DNA of 64,000 nucleotides from Thalassotalea insulae (lineage in GTDB: Bacteria > Pseudomonadota > Gammaproteobacteria > Enterobacterales > Alteromonadaceae): the NCBI RefSeq assembly GCF_030161395.1, contig NZ_BSST01000001.1, positions 1-64,000 of the forward strand, in the 5' to 3' direction. The notes under the pieces were generated by a model, which made no database searches, had not been told where the DNA came from, and worked only from the letters and a program-made list of their open reading frames with translations. A program made the translations under genes and the position numbers. This document shows, piece after piece, positions 41,848 to 49,600 of this stretch. How positions within the stretch are numbered: the stretch's first letter is position 1; each line of letters begins with the position of its first letter.

Positions 41848-43227
41848 CTATTTTTCAGCTTTACTTTTAATTGCGTCAACCAACGATTTTATCTTATCTT
41901 CATCTAAGAATTTATCTACAATGATTGCCAGATTACGCTCTCTTACTGAACCTGGAGCTTTTCTAATTAGTCTCATTTCTATGTGTCTAGTAGAGATAGT
42001 TTCATCGACTTCAAAAATTTCTCGTTCAAAGTATTTTGAAAACTCTTCACTCTTTATAATTGCATCAATATCAGCGTATTTGATGATATCTTCAATTTCA
42101 ATATAACCATCTTCACCAACAATTTTTTGCACACTCTCAATTCGTGATTTTCTTGGGTCATCTTTATCTAGAGCAATAACAAACCTTTTAGCTAGCTTAC
42201 CTAATGATTTTAATAATTTATCAGAGTACAAAGGCCCTACAGAAATTGTATCAAAGGTTTTTAAGCCAAAGTTTTCATACTTTTCAGCGAGAAGATCAAA
42301 GAATAATTCATCGGTTTTTCCCTCAACAAATACTGTGAAAGATGATTTGTCTTCTGGAGCTGGTTTCTTAGGTGGCTTAGACTTTTCTAACTTCGGGTAA
42401 TGTTTATCGATGCCCGTTATGCCTGAAACTCTGTTAAATAGAGGGATCCAACCAAATCTATTTCCCCAAACTGACTGTAATGTGCAATTAGGTGTGTTGT
42501 AGTAAAAAGTAATAAGTGCGCCTATTCCCCCATATCCTAAGCCACCATAACCCGACATTTTTTTAAATACGTCTTGTCTATCCTGAAATGACAAACCATC
42601 GTAAAATCTTGAGTCAAATGACTTTAGAGTATCTTTCTCATCGTACTCTAAAGCCGAAAAAACCTCTGCAAGTTCCGTTTCTTGGACTTTCTTTATTCCA
42701 TCTTTCATCCCAACAGCAGTTAAAACAAAAATATTTTTCACACCCAAAGGAATCATTAACTCAGCAACTTCTTTAAGTTCCTTTGCGGATTGGTCACCTG
42801 TAGCAATTATGTCATCAACCAAGACTAAGTTTTCAATTTCACCTGCTTCAATAAATTTTATTGAATCCTCGTCTAAAAAATTAGCTGAAGCCAATTCATT
42901 TATTAGGCGAAAGTTGTACGCTATCATTGCTCCACTTTTACTTGCTCCGCCAATAGCTGCAAACATTGTATTTTTGAGTGATATATTTATCTTTTTTGCT
43001 TTAGCTCTTCTCATTAATTTTGAGTAGGAAATTGCTAATGCGGAATTAAGCTCGTCTGGGCCAATTACATTCAAATTTTTGATTATTCGAAAAGCAAGAT
43101 CAAAATCTTCATTATCAAACTGAAGCATCCATGTTACGACATCTTCTAGGTTTTTTTTTGTAGGCCATGAAGATATCACTTCTTCTATGTCAGAAAGCCT
43201 TTTCTCGATTTCTATTGGATATTTCAA
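41848..43227 (-). CDS. Phosphoribosyltransferase-like (PRTase-CE) protein fused to a TOPRIM domain
   Basis: 459 aa from TTG 43227, six bases after GGAG; the longer frame starts in the attC. Residues about 60-260 look like a phosphoribosyltransferase: the PRPP loop LVLVDDIIATGD is at 134-145, and the later Y-G-G-I-G-A-L-I-T-F-Y-Y-N-T-P-N-C-T-L is typical of the PRTase-CE group found in conflict systems. Residues about 297-370 look like a TOPRIM domain (VFVEGKTDE with E302; IALDKDD with D354 and D356), as in OLD-type nucleases. A defence effector is plausible but unproven. It is the largest cassette gene of the array. Confidence 0.7.
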   Translation of the reverse strand: MKYPIEIEKRLSDIEEVISSWPTKKNLEDVVTWMLQFDNEDFDLAFRIIKNLNVIGPDELNSALAISYSKLMRRAKAKKINISLKNTMFAAIGGASKSGAMIAYNFRLINELASANFLDEDSIKFIEAGEIENLVLVDDIIATGDQSAKELKEVAELMIPLGVKNIFVLTAVGMKDGIKKVQETELAEVFSALEYDEKDTLKSFDSRFYDGLSFQDRQDVFKKMSGYGGLGYGGIGALITFYYNTPNCTLQSVWGNRFGWIPLFNRVSGITGIDKHYPKLEKSKPPKKPAPEDKSSFTVFVEGKTDELFFDLLAEKYENFGLKTFDTISVGPLYSDKLLKSLGKLAKRFVIALDKDDPRKSRIESVQKIVGEDGYIEIEDIIKYADIDAIIKSEEFSKYFEREIFEVDETISTRHIEMRLIRKAPGSVRERNLAIIVDKFLDEDKIKSLVDAIKSKAEK

Positions 43228-43260
43228 TTCAATCTCCGTTGTTGAAATTTGTGAAGAATA

Positions 43261-43359
43261 TAACGCCGCCATATGGGGCGCATAAATGCTTGGCTAAAAT
43301 TAGCGAAGAATGAGCGCAAGCCAAGCGTTTTGCGTCCAATTGCCATTATGGCCTTGTTA
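43261..43359 (-). repeat. attC site 69
   Basis: CGCCATATGGGGCGC-type attC ending TGGCCTTGTTA. Confidence 0.92.
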
Positions 43360-43755
43360 GCTATACCTGAATACATATGCCCGACCAAGATACACTAAAT
43401 GTATAGTGGCTAAAATTGGTAGTAAATAGAAAACCAAGCCGTATTCGTTAGAGCCCAATAAGATACACGTTAATATTATTGCAGCAATACCCGACACTAT
43501 AAATAGCCGCATTTTCGCTGGTGTAAGATACCCTTGTGTAGGGTTAAACAAGTGTAAAACTAAACATATTAGTGCTGTAAGCCCTAAGCTCCCGCCAATA
43601 GTAGGCAATAGATAAAACATTACTTCAGGCTCAAACGGAGAAGGACTGAAGAAAATTGCAGGTACGAATATGAAACTCATAGCCAGCATAATAGTAGCTG
43701 GCCCAAAACATAGGATAACCTCTAACAATATTAGGAATCTAAATAATGGCTTCAT
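43357..43755 (-). CDS. Four-helix membrane protein, cassette gene
   Basis: 132 aa from ATG 43755, hydrophobic helices at about residues 7-34, 46-68, 83-99 and 105-122. Function unknown. Lies downstream of the PRTase-TOPRIM gene's attC neighbour; no link implied. Confidence 0.68.
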   Translation of the reverse strand: MKPLFRFLILLEVILCFGPATIMLAMSFIFVPAIFFSPSPFEPEVMFYLLPTIGGSLGLTALICLVLHLFNPTQGYLTPAKMRLFIVSGIAAIILTCILLGSNEYGLVFYLLPILATIHLVYLGRAYVFRYS

Positions 43756-43766
43756 ATTGGTATAGC

Positions 43767-43855
43767 TAACGCCCTAATAACGGGCTAAAAATAGTGGGCT
43801 AAAATGGAGCGAAGCGAACAGTCCGCTGTTTTTAGTCCTGTTAATTTGCTTGTTA
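43767..43855 (-). repeat. attC site 70
   Basis: 89-bp attC (CCTAATAACGGGC) with GTGGGCTAAAA/AGTCCGCTG arms. Confidence 0.88.
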
Positions 43856-43873
43856 TATGCCTAACACACTGTT

Positions 43874-44080
43874 TTAAGAAGCAATAGCATAATCAATGAT
43901 GACACCATAACAGCTATAAACAATAATGAATAATCCCATGTACCGAATTATTTTCAAGAAGCTAGGACTAAAATTAAGGTTGAGTTTAGCGGTATCTAAA
44001 AATTTACCGTGAGATATTTGAACAAGAATAACACCAAGAGCAAAGACAATAATAAAATCTATCCAGTATCCTAAATCCAT
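43874..44080 (-). CDS. Small two-helix membrane protein, cassette gene
   Basis: 68 aa, helices at about residues 6-23 and 42-64. ATG 44080. Function unknown. Confidence 0.64.
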   Translation of the reverse strand: MDLGYWIDFIIVFALGVILVQISHGKFLDTAKLNLNFSPSFLKIIRYMGLFIIVYSCYGVIIDYAIAS

Positions 44081-44108
44081 TTATTAACTCCAATCCTTGA
44101 AAGGCTTA

Positions 44109-44202
44109 TAACGCCCTGTTAAGGGGCAAATTGTAGTTGGCTAAAATGTGAAGCGAAGCGAAACCAGCCAACTGTAATTTGTCCCGCTTGAACAGCTTGT
44201 TA
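44109..44202 (-). repeat. attC site 71
   Basis: CCTGTTAAGGGGC-type attC ending CAGCTTGTTA; supplies the next stop. Confidence 0.92.
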
Positions 44203-44580
44203 TGAGTACATGTGATACTGAACTAGAACACAGCCGAAGGTAAAAACCACACCAAAATTAAAACCAAACTTGGCATACCACAAAGGTACTACGACTTTAT
44301 CAATTTTCTCAGTTGGAGATTTTGACTCTAGCCAAAAACCGTAAACCCAACCAAGAATGTTATGAGTAATATACAGAGCAGGAATTAATACCTGCCAATT
44401 TTGAAACTCTAAAGCAAATAAAGCAACTATAGAAACAATTGCCCACAAAAACTCTATCGTTGAAGTAATCATGGCAAATTGACCAATTCCTATGACGCCT
44501 TGGTTTTTGATTATTAAATAACCATCATAGATTATAATCAGTCCAATAATGATACTAATGCTTAAATATACTTCTAACAT
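44200..44580 (-). CDS. Four-helix membrane protein, cassette gene
   Basis: 126 aa, helices at about residues 5-24, 38-60, 65-85 and 101-122. Function unknown. It is the next cassette after the cyclase-like gene. It is too small to hold a cyclic-nucleotide-binding domain, which argues against it being a Pycsar-type effector. Confidence 0.68.
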   Translation of the reverse strand: MLEVYLSISIIIGLIIIYDGYLIIKNQGVIGIGQFAMITSTIEFLWAIVSIVALFALEFQNWQVLIPALYITHNILGWVYGFWLESKSPTEKIDKVVVPLWYAKFGFNFGVVFTFGCVLVQYHMYS

Positions 44581-44592
44581 TGCTTGTACTCA

Positions 44593-44686
44593 TAACGCCT
44601 AAATAACAGGCAAAAAATTGTTGGCTAAAATTAGCGACGAAGGAGCAAAAGCCAACTGTTTTTTGTCCTTGTTGATTTTCTTGTTA
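44593..44686 (-). repeat. attC site 72
   Basis: CCTAAATAACAGGC-type attC ending TTTTCTTGTTA. Confidence 0.92.
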
Positions 44687-44694
44687 GCTTTCAA

Positions 44695-45483
44695 TTACTC
44701 ATACAACATTTTAAATGAATTGAAAGATTTAGGAACGAAAGACTTGAACAGATCCAAATCGACATTCTTAGTTGTTGTTAATGTCCAATAATAATAATCG
44801 AGCAACCATTGATACTTATCGATAATTCGCTGGTCATCATTCTCTAACATAATTGATTCTATATGTTTCATTTCAGCGAGGACTATATCCTGATTTTCTC
44901 CATTGCTATTTATTAACTGTGGCGCAAAATGGACAATTAATTCACCTGAATCGTGTATCAGTAATTGCTTAGCCTCAATAGACAAGCAAGAGAAAACTTC
45001 TCTATCAACTATTATCCTTGGATAAGTAGCCTGTTCACTTTCTATTTTGTATGCTTTTTCTAAAGCTGAGGAAGCTAAAAATTCAAAACCGTATTCATTG
45101 TCAACATGATTTTCATGTAGTCCTGTCGATAACCCACCTCGAACAAACAATCCTTCAAAGCTTAGGTGAGCAGATAAAATCTTACAGGTATTAATCAAGC
45201 CAAAAAGAGTATCGTTACCATTACTTCTTTTGGGGAGAGATAAAACTATACTATCAGAAAAAAACTTAATATTAAGTTGGCTTATATCAATGAGTACGGA
45301 AGATATATTAATAATACTTAATGAATGGGATAGAGCTCGTTTGAACCTACCAAGTAAATTGAACTCTCCCTTAAAGTACTTATCCGACTTATCTTTATAC
45401 CCGACAATATCTAGAAAAGCACAATAATGATCTGAAGCTGTTTTAGAATAATCGTCGATTGAATTCCATTCGTTTGTTGGCAT
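44695..45483 (-). CDS. Class III nucleotide cyclase-like protein
   Basis: 262 aa from ATG 45483 (MPTNEWNSIDD), seven bases after AAGGAG. The region F-L-D-I-V-G-Y near residue 25, I-K-F-F-S-D-S-I-V-L near residue 75 and L-F-V-R-G-G-L-S-T-G near residue 115 follow the layout of the adenylate/guanylate cyclase catalytic fold. Two metal-binding aspartates are in place. Stand-alone proteins of this kind include the pyrimidine cyclases of Pycsar anti-phage systems. No effector with a nucleotide-binding domain is adjacent, so the signalling role is open. Confidence 0.62.
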   Translation of the reverse strand: MPTNEWNSIDDYSKTASDHYCAFLDIVGYKDKSDKYFKGEFNLLGRFKRALSHSLSIINISSVLIDISQLNIKFFSDSIVLSLPKRSNGNDTLFGLINTCKILSAHLSFEGLFVRGGLSTGLHENHVDNEYGFEFLASSALEKAYKIESEQATYPRIIVDREVFSCLSIEAKQLLIHDSGELIVHFAPQLINSNGENQDIVLAEMKHIESIMLENDDQRIIDKYQWLLDYYYWTLTTTKNVDLDLFKSFVPKSFNSFKMLYE

Positions 45484-45500
45484 GATACTCCTTTGAAAGC

Positions 45501-45598
45501 TAACGCCCACATTAAGGGGCTTTTTATTAGTTTGCTAAAATTGTGTAGCGCAGCGAAACCGAGCAAACTGTAAAAAGTCCCGCTTTAATTGCTTGTTA
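45501..45598 (-). repeat. attC site 73
   Basis: CCCACATTAAGGGG-type attC of gene-less family C. Confidence 0.92.
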
Positions 45599-45888
45599 TA
45601 TGTTAAACCAAGCTTTCGCGGCACTGCCGCAAACACCTGAGCATTTGATTAAACCACATAGTTTAAATTTATAAACACACTTAAAAGTTTAACCGGCTAA
45701 TAGAAAAAGAAATGTGACGTTAATCCATTAACCTGATTGAGTAAATACCTTTTAAGTGCGCCCTAACCTAATGTTACTTTGAACAAATTTGTTAAACAAC
45801 ATCAAGTTTAAAACCTTAAATAAACCCATTGATAAAACCACGTTAAACCTTTAACGAAGCAACCAACCATAGAATTCATGAAAACATA
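45599..45888 (-). other. Gene-less cassette, family C copy 6
   Basis: About 290 bp with no credible gene. It directly abuts a family B gene-less cassette, so over 600 bp here is attC plus gene-less sequence. Confidence 0.75.
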
Positions 45889-45986
45889 TAACGCCCACAT
45901 TAAGGGGCTTTTTAATAGTTTGCTAAAATTGTGTAGCGCAGCGAAACCGAGCAAACTATAAAAAGTCCCGCTTTAATTGCTTGTTA
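45889..45986 (-). repeat. attC site 74
   Basis: CCCACATTAAGGGG-type attC of gene-less family B. Confidence 0.92.
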
Positions 45987-46209
45987 TATGTTAAACAAAG
46001 CTTTCGCGGCACTGCCGCCAACACCTGAGCGCTTGATAAAACACATAAGCTTAAATATTTAAATAAACCTAAAAGTTTAACTGGAATAGAAAAGTGAGTA
46101 TTGAATTCACTCCCTGAACATTAAGGCTTATTCCTTTAAATTAATGCCGTACTTTAAATTCTTAACCACGTTTTAACAACGAATATTTTCAAGAATTCTG
46201 AACAACATA
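45987..46209 (-). other. Gene-less cassette, family B copy 3
   Basis: About 223 bp, no credible gene, close to copies 2 and 4. Confidence 0.75.
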
Positions 46210-46308
46210 TAACGCCCCATTCAGGGGCTGATAATAGCTTGCTAAAATTGTGAAGCGAAGCGGAACCGAGCAAGCTGTTAGCAGTCCCGTTACTGTAATG
46301 GCTTGTTA
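46210..46308 (-). repeat. attC site 75
   Basis: CCCATTCAGGGGCTGATAA-type attC of the triplicated 105-aa cassette, copy 3. Confidence 0.92.
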
Positions 46309-46623
46309 GCTCTTCTCTTTAAGAAGCCTTTTAACTTCAGCTATTTGTTTAGAACAACTATCGTTAGCTTTTCTATACAATTTGAGATATTTATCCTCAA
46401 CGTTTTTTATTGAGCCTTCATCATGTCCTATATTTTTGTACACACTTGTTAATAAAGCAGTTGCTAATACTGGGTTTGATTTTCCACTTTCTAATTCTTT
46501 TGTAGCTATTTCATTTAAGCAATCACCTAAATTAGTCAAAGCTATTTCGATATCGCTTTGAGCAAAACTAACTCCAGATAATGGTATATATAATAATGCA
46601 CATAGTTTCCAAATTTTCATCAT
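46306..46623 (-). CDS. Small exported protein, triplicated cassette, copy 3
   Basis: Third copy of the 105-aa signal-peptide protein, same sequence as at 22640 and 35592. The next attC on the 5' side is of the gene-less B/C type, here attached to a real gene. Confidence 0.72.
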   Translation of the reverse strand: MMKIWKLCALLYIPLSGVSFAQSDIEIALTNLGDCLNEIATKELESGKSNPVLATALLTSVYKNIGHDEGSIKNVEDKYLKLYRKANDSCSKQIAEVKRLLKEKS

Positions 46624-46638
46624 ACTTCCTTGAAGTGC

Positions 46639-46736
46639 TAACGCCCACATTAAGGGGCTTTTTATTAGTTTGCTAAAATTGTGTAGCGCAGCGAAACCGA
46701 GCAAACTGTAAAAAGTCCCGATTTAATTGCTTGTTA
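46639..46736 (-). repeat. attC site 76
   Basis: CCCACATTAAGGGG-type attC; the only one of this subtype closing a protein-coding cassette. Confidence 0.9.
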
Positions 46737-46745
46737 GAGGTAATT

Positions 46746-47135
46746 TTAGCCAATATTAAATATCATAAATGCAAAAAGAAAAACACTAAACAAACAGACT
46801 AACTTCACAGCCAAAACAGAAAATATTCCTGTTAAGTATATAATTAAAGCTTCTAATCTATCTGTACCTACAACCAATATAAGTAACACAGCGGCTAATG
46901 ATAAATACCCAAAACATACGAAGACAATTGGGAAAATAGCGGTGTCCGCTGAAAAAATTAAGGAAATACCCAACAAAAATCTAATTACAAGGTCTGTATA
47001 TTTTGCCAATTTTGATTTTATAAGGATTGGCATCCAGTCGATTAATTTTTGCGGGGAATGAATACAGAAAGCACTTAGTAATACCATCCCAAATGAAATC
47101 AGAATAATTATTGATTGCCAGACTGTATAGAACAC
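46746..47135 (-). CDS. Polytopic membrane protein, cassette gene
   Basis: 129 aa from GTG 47135 after AGAGG; the longer frame reads into the attC. Hydrophobic helices at about residues 8-25, 48-62, 66-90 and 98-126. Function unknown. Confidence 0.66.
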   Translation of the reverse strand: MFYTVWQSIIILISFGMVLLSAFCIHSPQKLIDWMPILIKSKLAKYTDLVIRFLLGISLIFSADTAIFPIVFVCFGYLSLAAVLLILVVGTDRLEALIIYLTGIFSVLAVKLVCLFSVFLFAFMIFNIG

Positions 47136-47147
47136 TCCATTTACCTC

Positions 47148-47242
47148 TAACGCCCATTTAAGGGGCTGATAATTGTTTGCTAAAATGTGTAGCGAAGCGA
47201 AACCGAGCAAACTGTTAGCAGTCCCGCTTTAAATTCTTGTTA
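47148..47242 (-). repeat. attC site 77
   Basis: CCATTTAAGGGGC-type attC ending ATTCTTGTTA. Confidence 0.92.
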
Positions 47243-47269
47243 TGTGTTTGATACACAAGGCTAAATAGA

Positions 47270-47464
47270 CTAGTGCTTTAAACCATTTTCTTTGAGAAAT
47301 TTATCAGATTTACGTTTTGAACGAGCCTCTGATTTTAAAATCCCTTTTTGAGCTATTAAATCAATATTGTGATCAAACACATATTGTTTGAATTCAAGAC
47401 TTCCGTAGTCGTAGCCAGACTCGCGAACTACTTGTTTTATAGTCATATGGATACTATTCGACAT
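47270..47464 (-). CDS. Small basic helical protein, cassette gene
   Basis: 64 aa from ATG 47464. The N-terminal part (TIKQVVRESGYDYGS) looks like a short helix-turn region and the C-terminal part is strongly basic (KSEARSKRKSDKFLK), so nucleic-acid contact is possible. No family recognised and no toxin or antitoxin partner nearby. Confidence 0.62.
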   Translation of the reverse strand: MSNSIHMTIKQVVRESGYDYGSLEFKQYVFDHNIDLIAQKGILKSEARSKRKSDKFLKENGLKH

Positions 47465-47492
47465 TTATGCTCACCTAAACCATAGAAACACA

Positions 47493-47590
47493 TAACGCCC
47501 ACATTAAGGGGCTTTTTATTAGTTTGCTAAAATTGTGTAGCGCAGCGAAACCGAGCAAACTGTAAAAAGTCCCACTTTAATTGCTTGTTA
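47493..47590 (-). repeat. attC site 78
   Basis: CCCACATTAAGGGG-type attC of gene-less family B. Confidence 0.92.
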
Positions 47591-47813
47591 TATGTTAAAC
47601 CGAGCTTTCGCGGTATTACCGCAAACACCTGAGCGCTTGATAAAACACATAAGCTTAAATATTTAAATAAACCTAAAAGTTTAACTGGAATAGAAAAGTG
47701 AGTATTGAATTCACTCCCTGAACATTAAGGCTTATTCCTTTAAATTAATGCCGTACTTTAAATTCTTAACCACGTTTTAACAACGAATATTTTCAAGAAT
47801 TCTGAACAACATA
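47591..47813 (-). other. Gene-less cassette, family B copy 4
   Basis: About 223 bp with no credible gene. The GC hairpin here reads GCGGTATTACCGC, a compensated pair change that keeps the stem intact compared with GCGGCAATGCCGC in copy 1. Confidence 0.76.
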
Positions 47814-47909
47814 TAACGCCCCATTCAGGGGCTTTTAATAGTTGGCTAAAATAACGAACGCAGTGAGGAAAGCCAACTGTTAAAAGTCCCGCACTGCAAT
47901 GGCTTGTTA
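47814..47909 (-). repeat. attC site 79
   Basis: CCCATTCAGGGGCTTTTAA-type attC; supplies the next stop. Confidence 0.92.
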
Positions 47910-48116
47910 TATGCTATTTAAAATCAAAACCAAGCCTTTTGTTACCGCAACAAATATAGCTAAACCAACCATAATTTTCGGTAACTTTGGGTAATTACCT
48001 ATCATGTATTTTAGAGCTGGAGATTTATCTACTGTTCCAAGTTTTCCGCTGAAATGCAAAGCACCCATAACGCAAATTAAAATCACCAATAATGTATTGT
48101 ATGGTTCAGGCAACAT
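47907..48116 (-). CDS. Small two-helix membrane protein, cassette gene
   Basis: 69 aa, helices at about residues 7-23 and 47-66, with a polar loop between. ATG 48116. Function unknown. Confidence 0.66.
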   Translation of the reverse strand: MLPEPYNTLLVILICVMGALHFSGKLGTVDKSPALKYMIGNYPKLPKIMVGLAIFVAVTKGLVLILNSI

Positions 48117-48135
48117 CTATTCTTTCCATGGCATA

Positions 48136-48231
48136 TAACGCCGCAATATGGGGCGTATTAAGCTTGGCTAAAATCAGCGAAGAATGAGCGCCAGCCAAGC
48201 TTTAGACGTCCCATTTATAATTGCCTTGTTA
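48136..48231 (-). repeat. attC site 80
   Basis: GCAATATGGGGC-type attC ending TGCCTTGTTA; supplies the next stop. Confidence 0.92.
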
Positions 48232-48612
48232 GTTGGCACTTAAACTACGCTGCCACACTTGTTTAAAATTTTGCTCTGACATTAAGACCAATGTATCACT
48301 TTTAATATTGACAATGTTGAAATTTATACTTGTTGATTTACCTAATACAGATTCTGACATTGTTAATTTATTATTTGAAATAAACCACTTACCTTTGGTT
48401 TTGTATTTGTGGGCATCACCAAAACCATCTGAATAGCCAACCTCTTCCACAATACACTTAAGATCACTGTTTGCGGCAAAAGTACATGTTTTTATATCAG
48501 TGAAATCATTTCCTTTGATTGTATAAACCCATGTACCGATTACCGAATGTTCATTTGCCGCTTGAGTTATGGTAGGAAAGAAGATTAATAAGAACGCCAA
48601 TATAGATTTCAT
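48229..48612 (-). CDS. Exported lipocalin-like protein, cassette gene
   Basis: 127 aa from ATG 48612 behind GGAGG. Signal peptide about residues 1-18 (ending TQAA). The mature part begins S-V-I-G-T-W-V-Y and is built of regular strands with a G-K-W-F-I turn, as in small lipocalin-like domains. Two Cys (KTCTF, LKCIV). Ligand unknown. Confidence 0.68.
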   Translation of the reverse strand: MKSILAFLLIFFPTITQAANEHSVIGTWVYTIKGNDFTDIKTCTFAANSDLKCIVEEVGYSDGFGDAHKYKTKGKWFISNNKLTMSESVLGKSTSINFNIVNIKSDTLVLMSEQNFKQVWQRSLSAN

Positions 48613-48631
48613 GCTCGACCTCCGTGCCTAC

Positions 48632-48724
48632 TAACGCCCTGTTAACAGGCAAAAAATAGTTGGTTAAAATTAGCGACGACGGAGCAAAACCAACTGTTTT
48701 TTGTCCTTGTTTAACAGCTTGTTA
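48632..48724 (-). repeat. attC site 81 (last, nearest the array's 5' edge)
   Basis: CCTGTTAACAGGC-type attC ending CAGCTTGTTA. Closes the right-most cassette and supplies its stop. Confidence 0.92.
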
Positions 48725-49237
48725 GGGTTTCTTGTTACAAGCCCCAGCAAAACCACAATCACCGTTTATAAAAGCTAAATCAGTAATTTCTAGATTTGGA
48801 TATGCTTCAGTTCTACGACCAAAGCCAATAATACCAACTTGACGATTTATTAATGTTAAATAGACCGCAGGGTAAGGCGTTTGTTGGAAAAATAGTACAA
48901 CATATACGTTTTCAAATTTATGAGTAAGTAAATTTAACTCTTTAACCGTTTGTACTTTATAAGTCCCGAATTCGTCTGCCCACTCATGATAACCACGAGA
49001 AATATTATCATTTAATAATTTTATACGTAGGTTATTACCTATGATATTTATTTCTTTATCGATGTCCCAACCACAGTTTTTAGTTATGCTAATTACATCA
49101 AACATTTGTGTTCTACACTCTTGTTTTTCTTCATCAACAGAAATATTTACCGTTGTGCCATAAATTGTTGAGTACTCATATTTTTGAGCAAAGGATGTGA
49201 AAGATAGAAAAACGATTAAAAATGCTAGATATTTGAT
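48722..49237 (-). CDS. Exported protein of the right-most cassette, non-standard start
   Basis: The frame is open well beyond the first ATG (49105). It extends upstream to give a convincing signal peptide, (M)IKYLAFLIVFLSFTSFA, starting at an ATC codon (49235-49237), five bases after GGGAGG. No ATG, GTG or TTG lies in this frame between the ribosome binding site and 49105. Either ATC is used as the start or a former ATG has mutated. With it the product is 171 aa, probably periplasmic; without it the protein loses its export signal. Function unknown. Confidence 0.68.
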   Translation of the reverse strand: MKYLAFLIVFLSFTSFAQKYEYSTIYGTTVNISVDEEKQECRTQMFDVISITKNCGWDIDKEINIIGNNLRIKLLNDNISRGYHEWADEFGTYKVQTVKELNLLTHKFENVYVVLFFQQTPYPAVYLTLINRQVGIIGFGRRTEAYPNLEITDLAFINGDCGFAGACNKKP

Positions 49238-49253
49238 TGGAACCTCCCTGAAA

Positions 49254-49300
49254 CCCTAACAGCTTATTAGTAGGAATAATTCTCGGTTTCTGTCGTAAAC
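49254..49300 (-). other. Right edge of the array, attI-like junction
   Basis: In cassette direction the sequence reads AATAAGCTGTTAGGG and then the first cassette. GTTAGGG is a core-site match, but the attC bases TAACGCC are absent, so this is the array's proximal edge, as at an attI. I cannot define its full extent. Confidence 0.5.
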
Positions 49301-49600
49301 CTGTCTACTAATAATTTCAATTTAATTGAACACACATTAATACATTAATATCTTTATATCTTTATATCAATAACTTATTCAAATATTACACCTACGATCT
49401 AGTTGTAGAAAGCGAGAATTTTTCTCGTTTTCTGGCACAAAGCGGGAAAACACCGTAACTGTATATTTAAACAGTGCATTAAAAAGTAAAATCTAATAAA
49501 TTTAAGCTAATTATTGCTTACAATTTTCCGAACTAAGCATCGCGTATTGGAACTCGCTTCCCCAAGCTCCTTTAAAAAAGATATTCTGTATAAAATGCGC
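49261..49600. other. Non-coding stretch beyond the array edge
   Basis: 340 AT-rich bases where intI would be expected but is not found. It holds a hairpin CGAGAA-TTT-TTCTCG (49413-49427) and a near-direct repeat: ATTCTCGGTTTCTG (49279-49292) against TTTCTCGTTTTCTG (49421-49434). It may contain the cassette promoter; I cannot locate it with confidence. Confidence 0.5.

Noticed and set aside
43874..45483. Complete Pycsar system made of the cyclase-like gene and the following membrane-protein cassettes
   Set aside because: The membrane proteins are too small for a cyclic-nucleotide-binding domain and each is a separate cassette with its own attC.
47270..47464. Toxin-antitoxin pair around the small basic 64-aa protein
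   Set aside because: No partner gene lies in the same cassette and no known toxin or antitoxin motif is visible. I recognised no toxin-antitoxin pair anywhere in the array.
1..49260. CRISPR array, suggested by regularly spaced repeats
   Set aside because: Repeats are about 90-bp attC sites with variable spacing and genes between them; no short identical repeats or cas genes.
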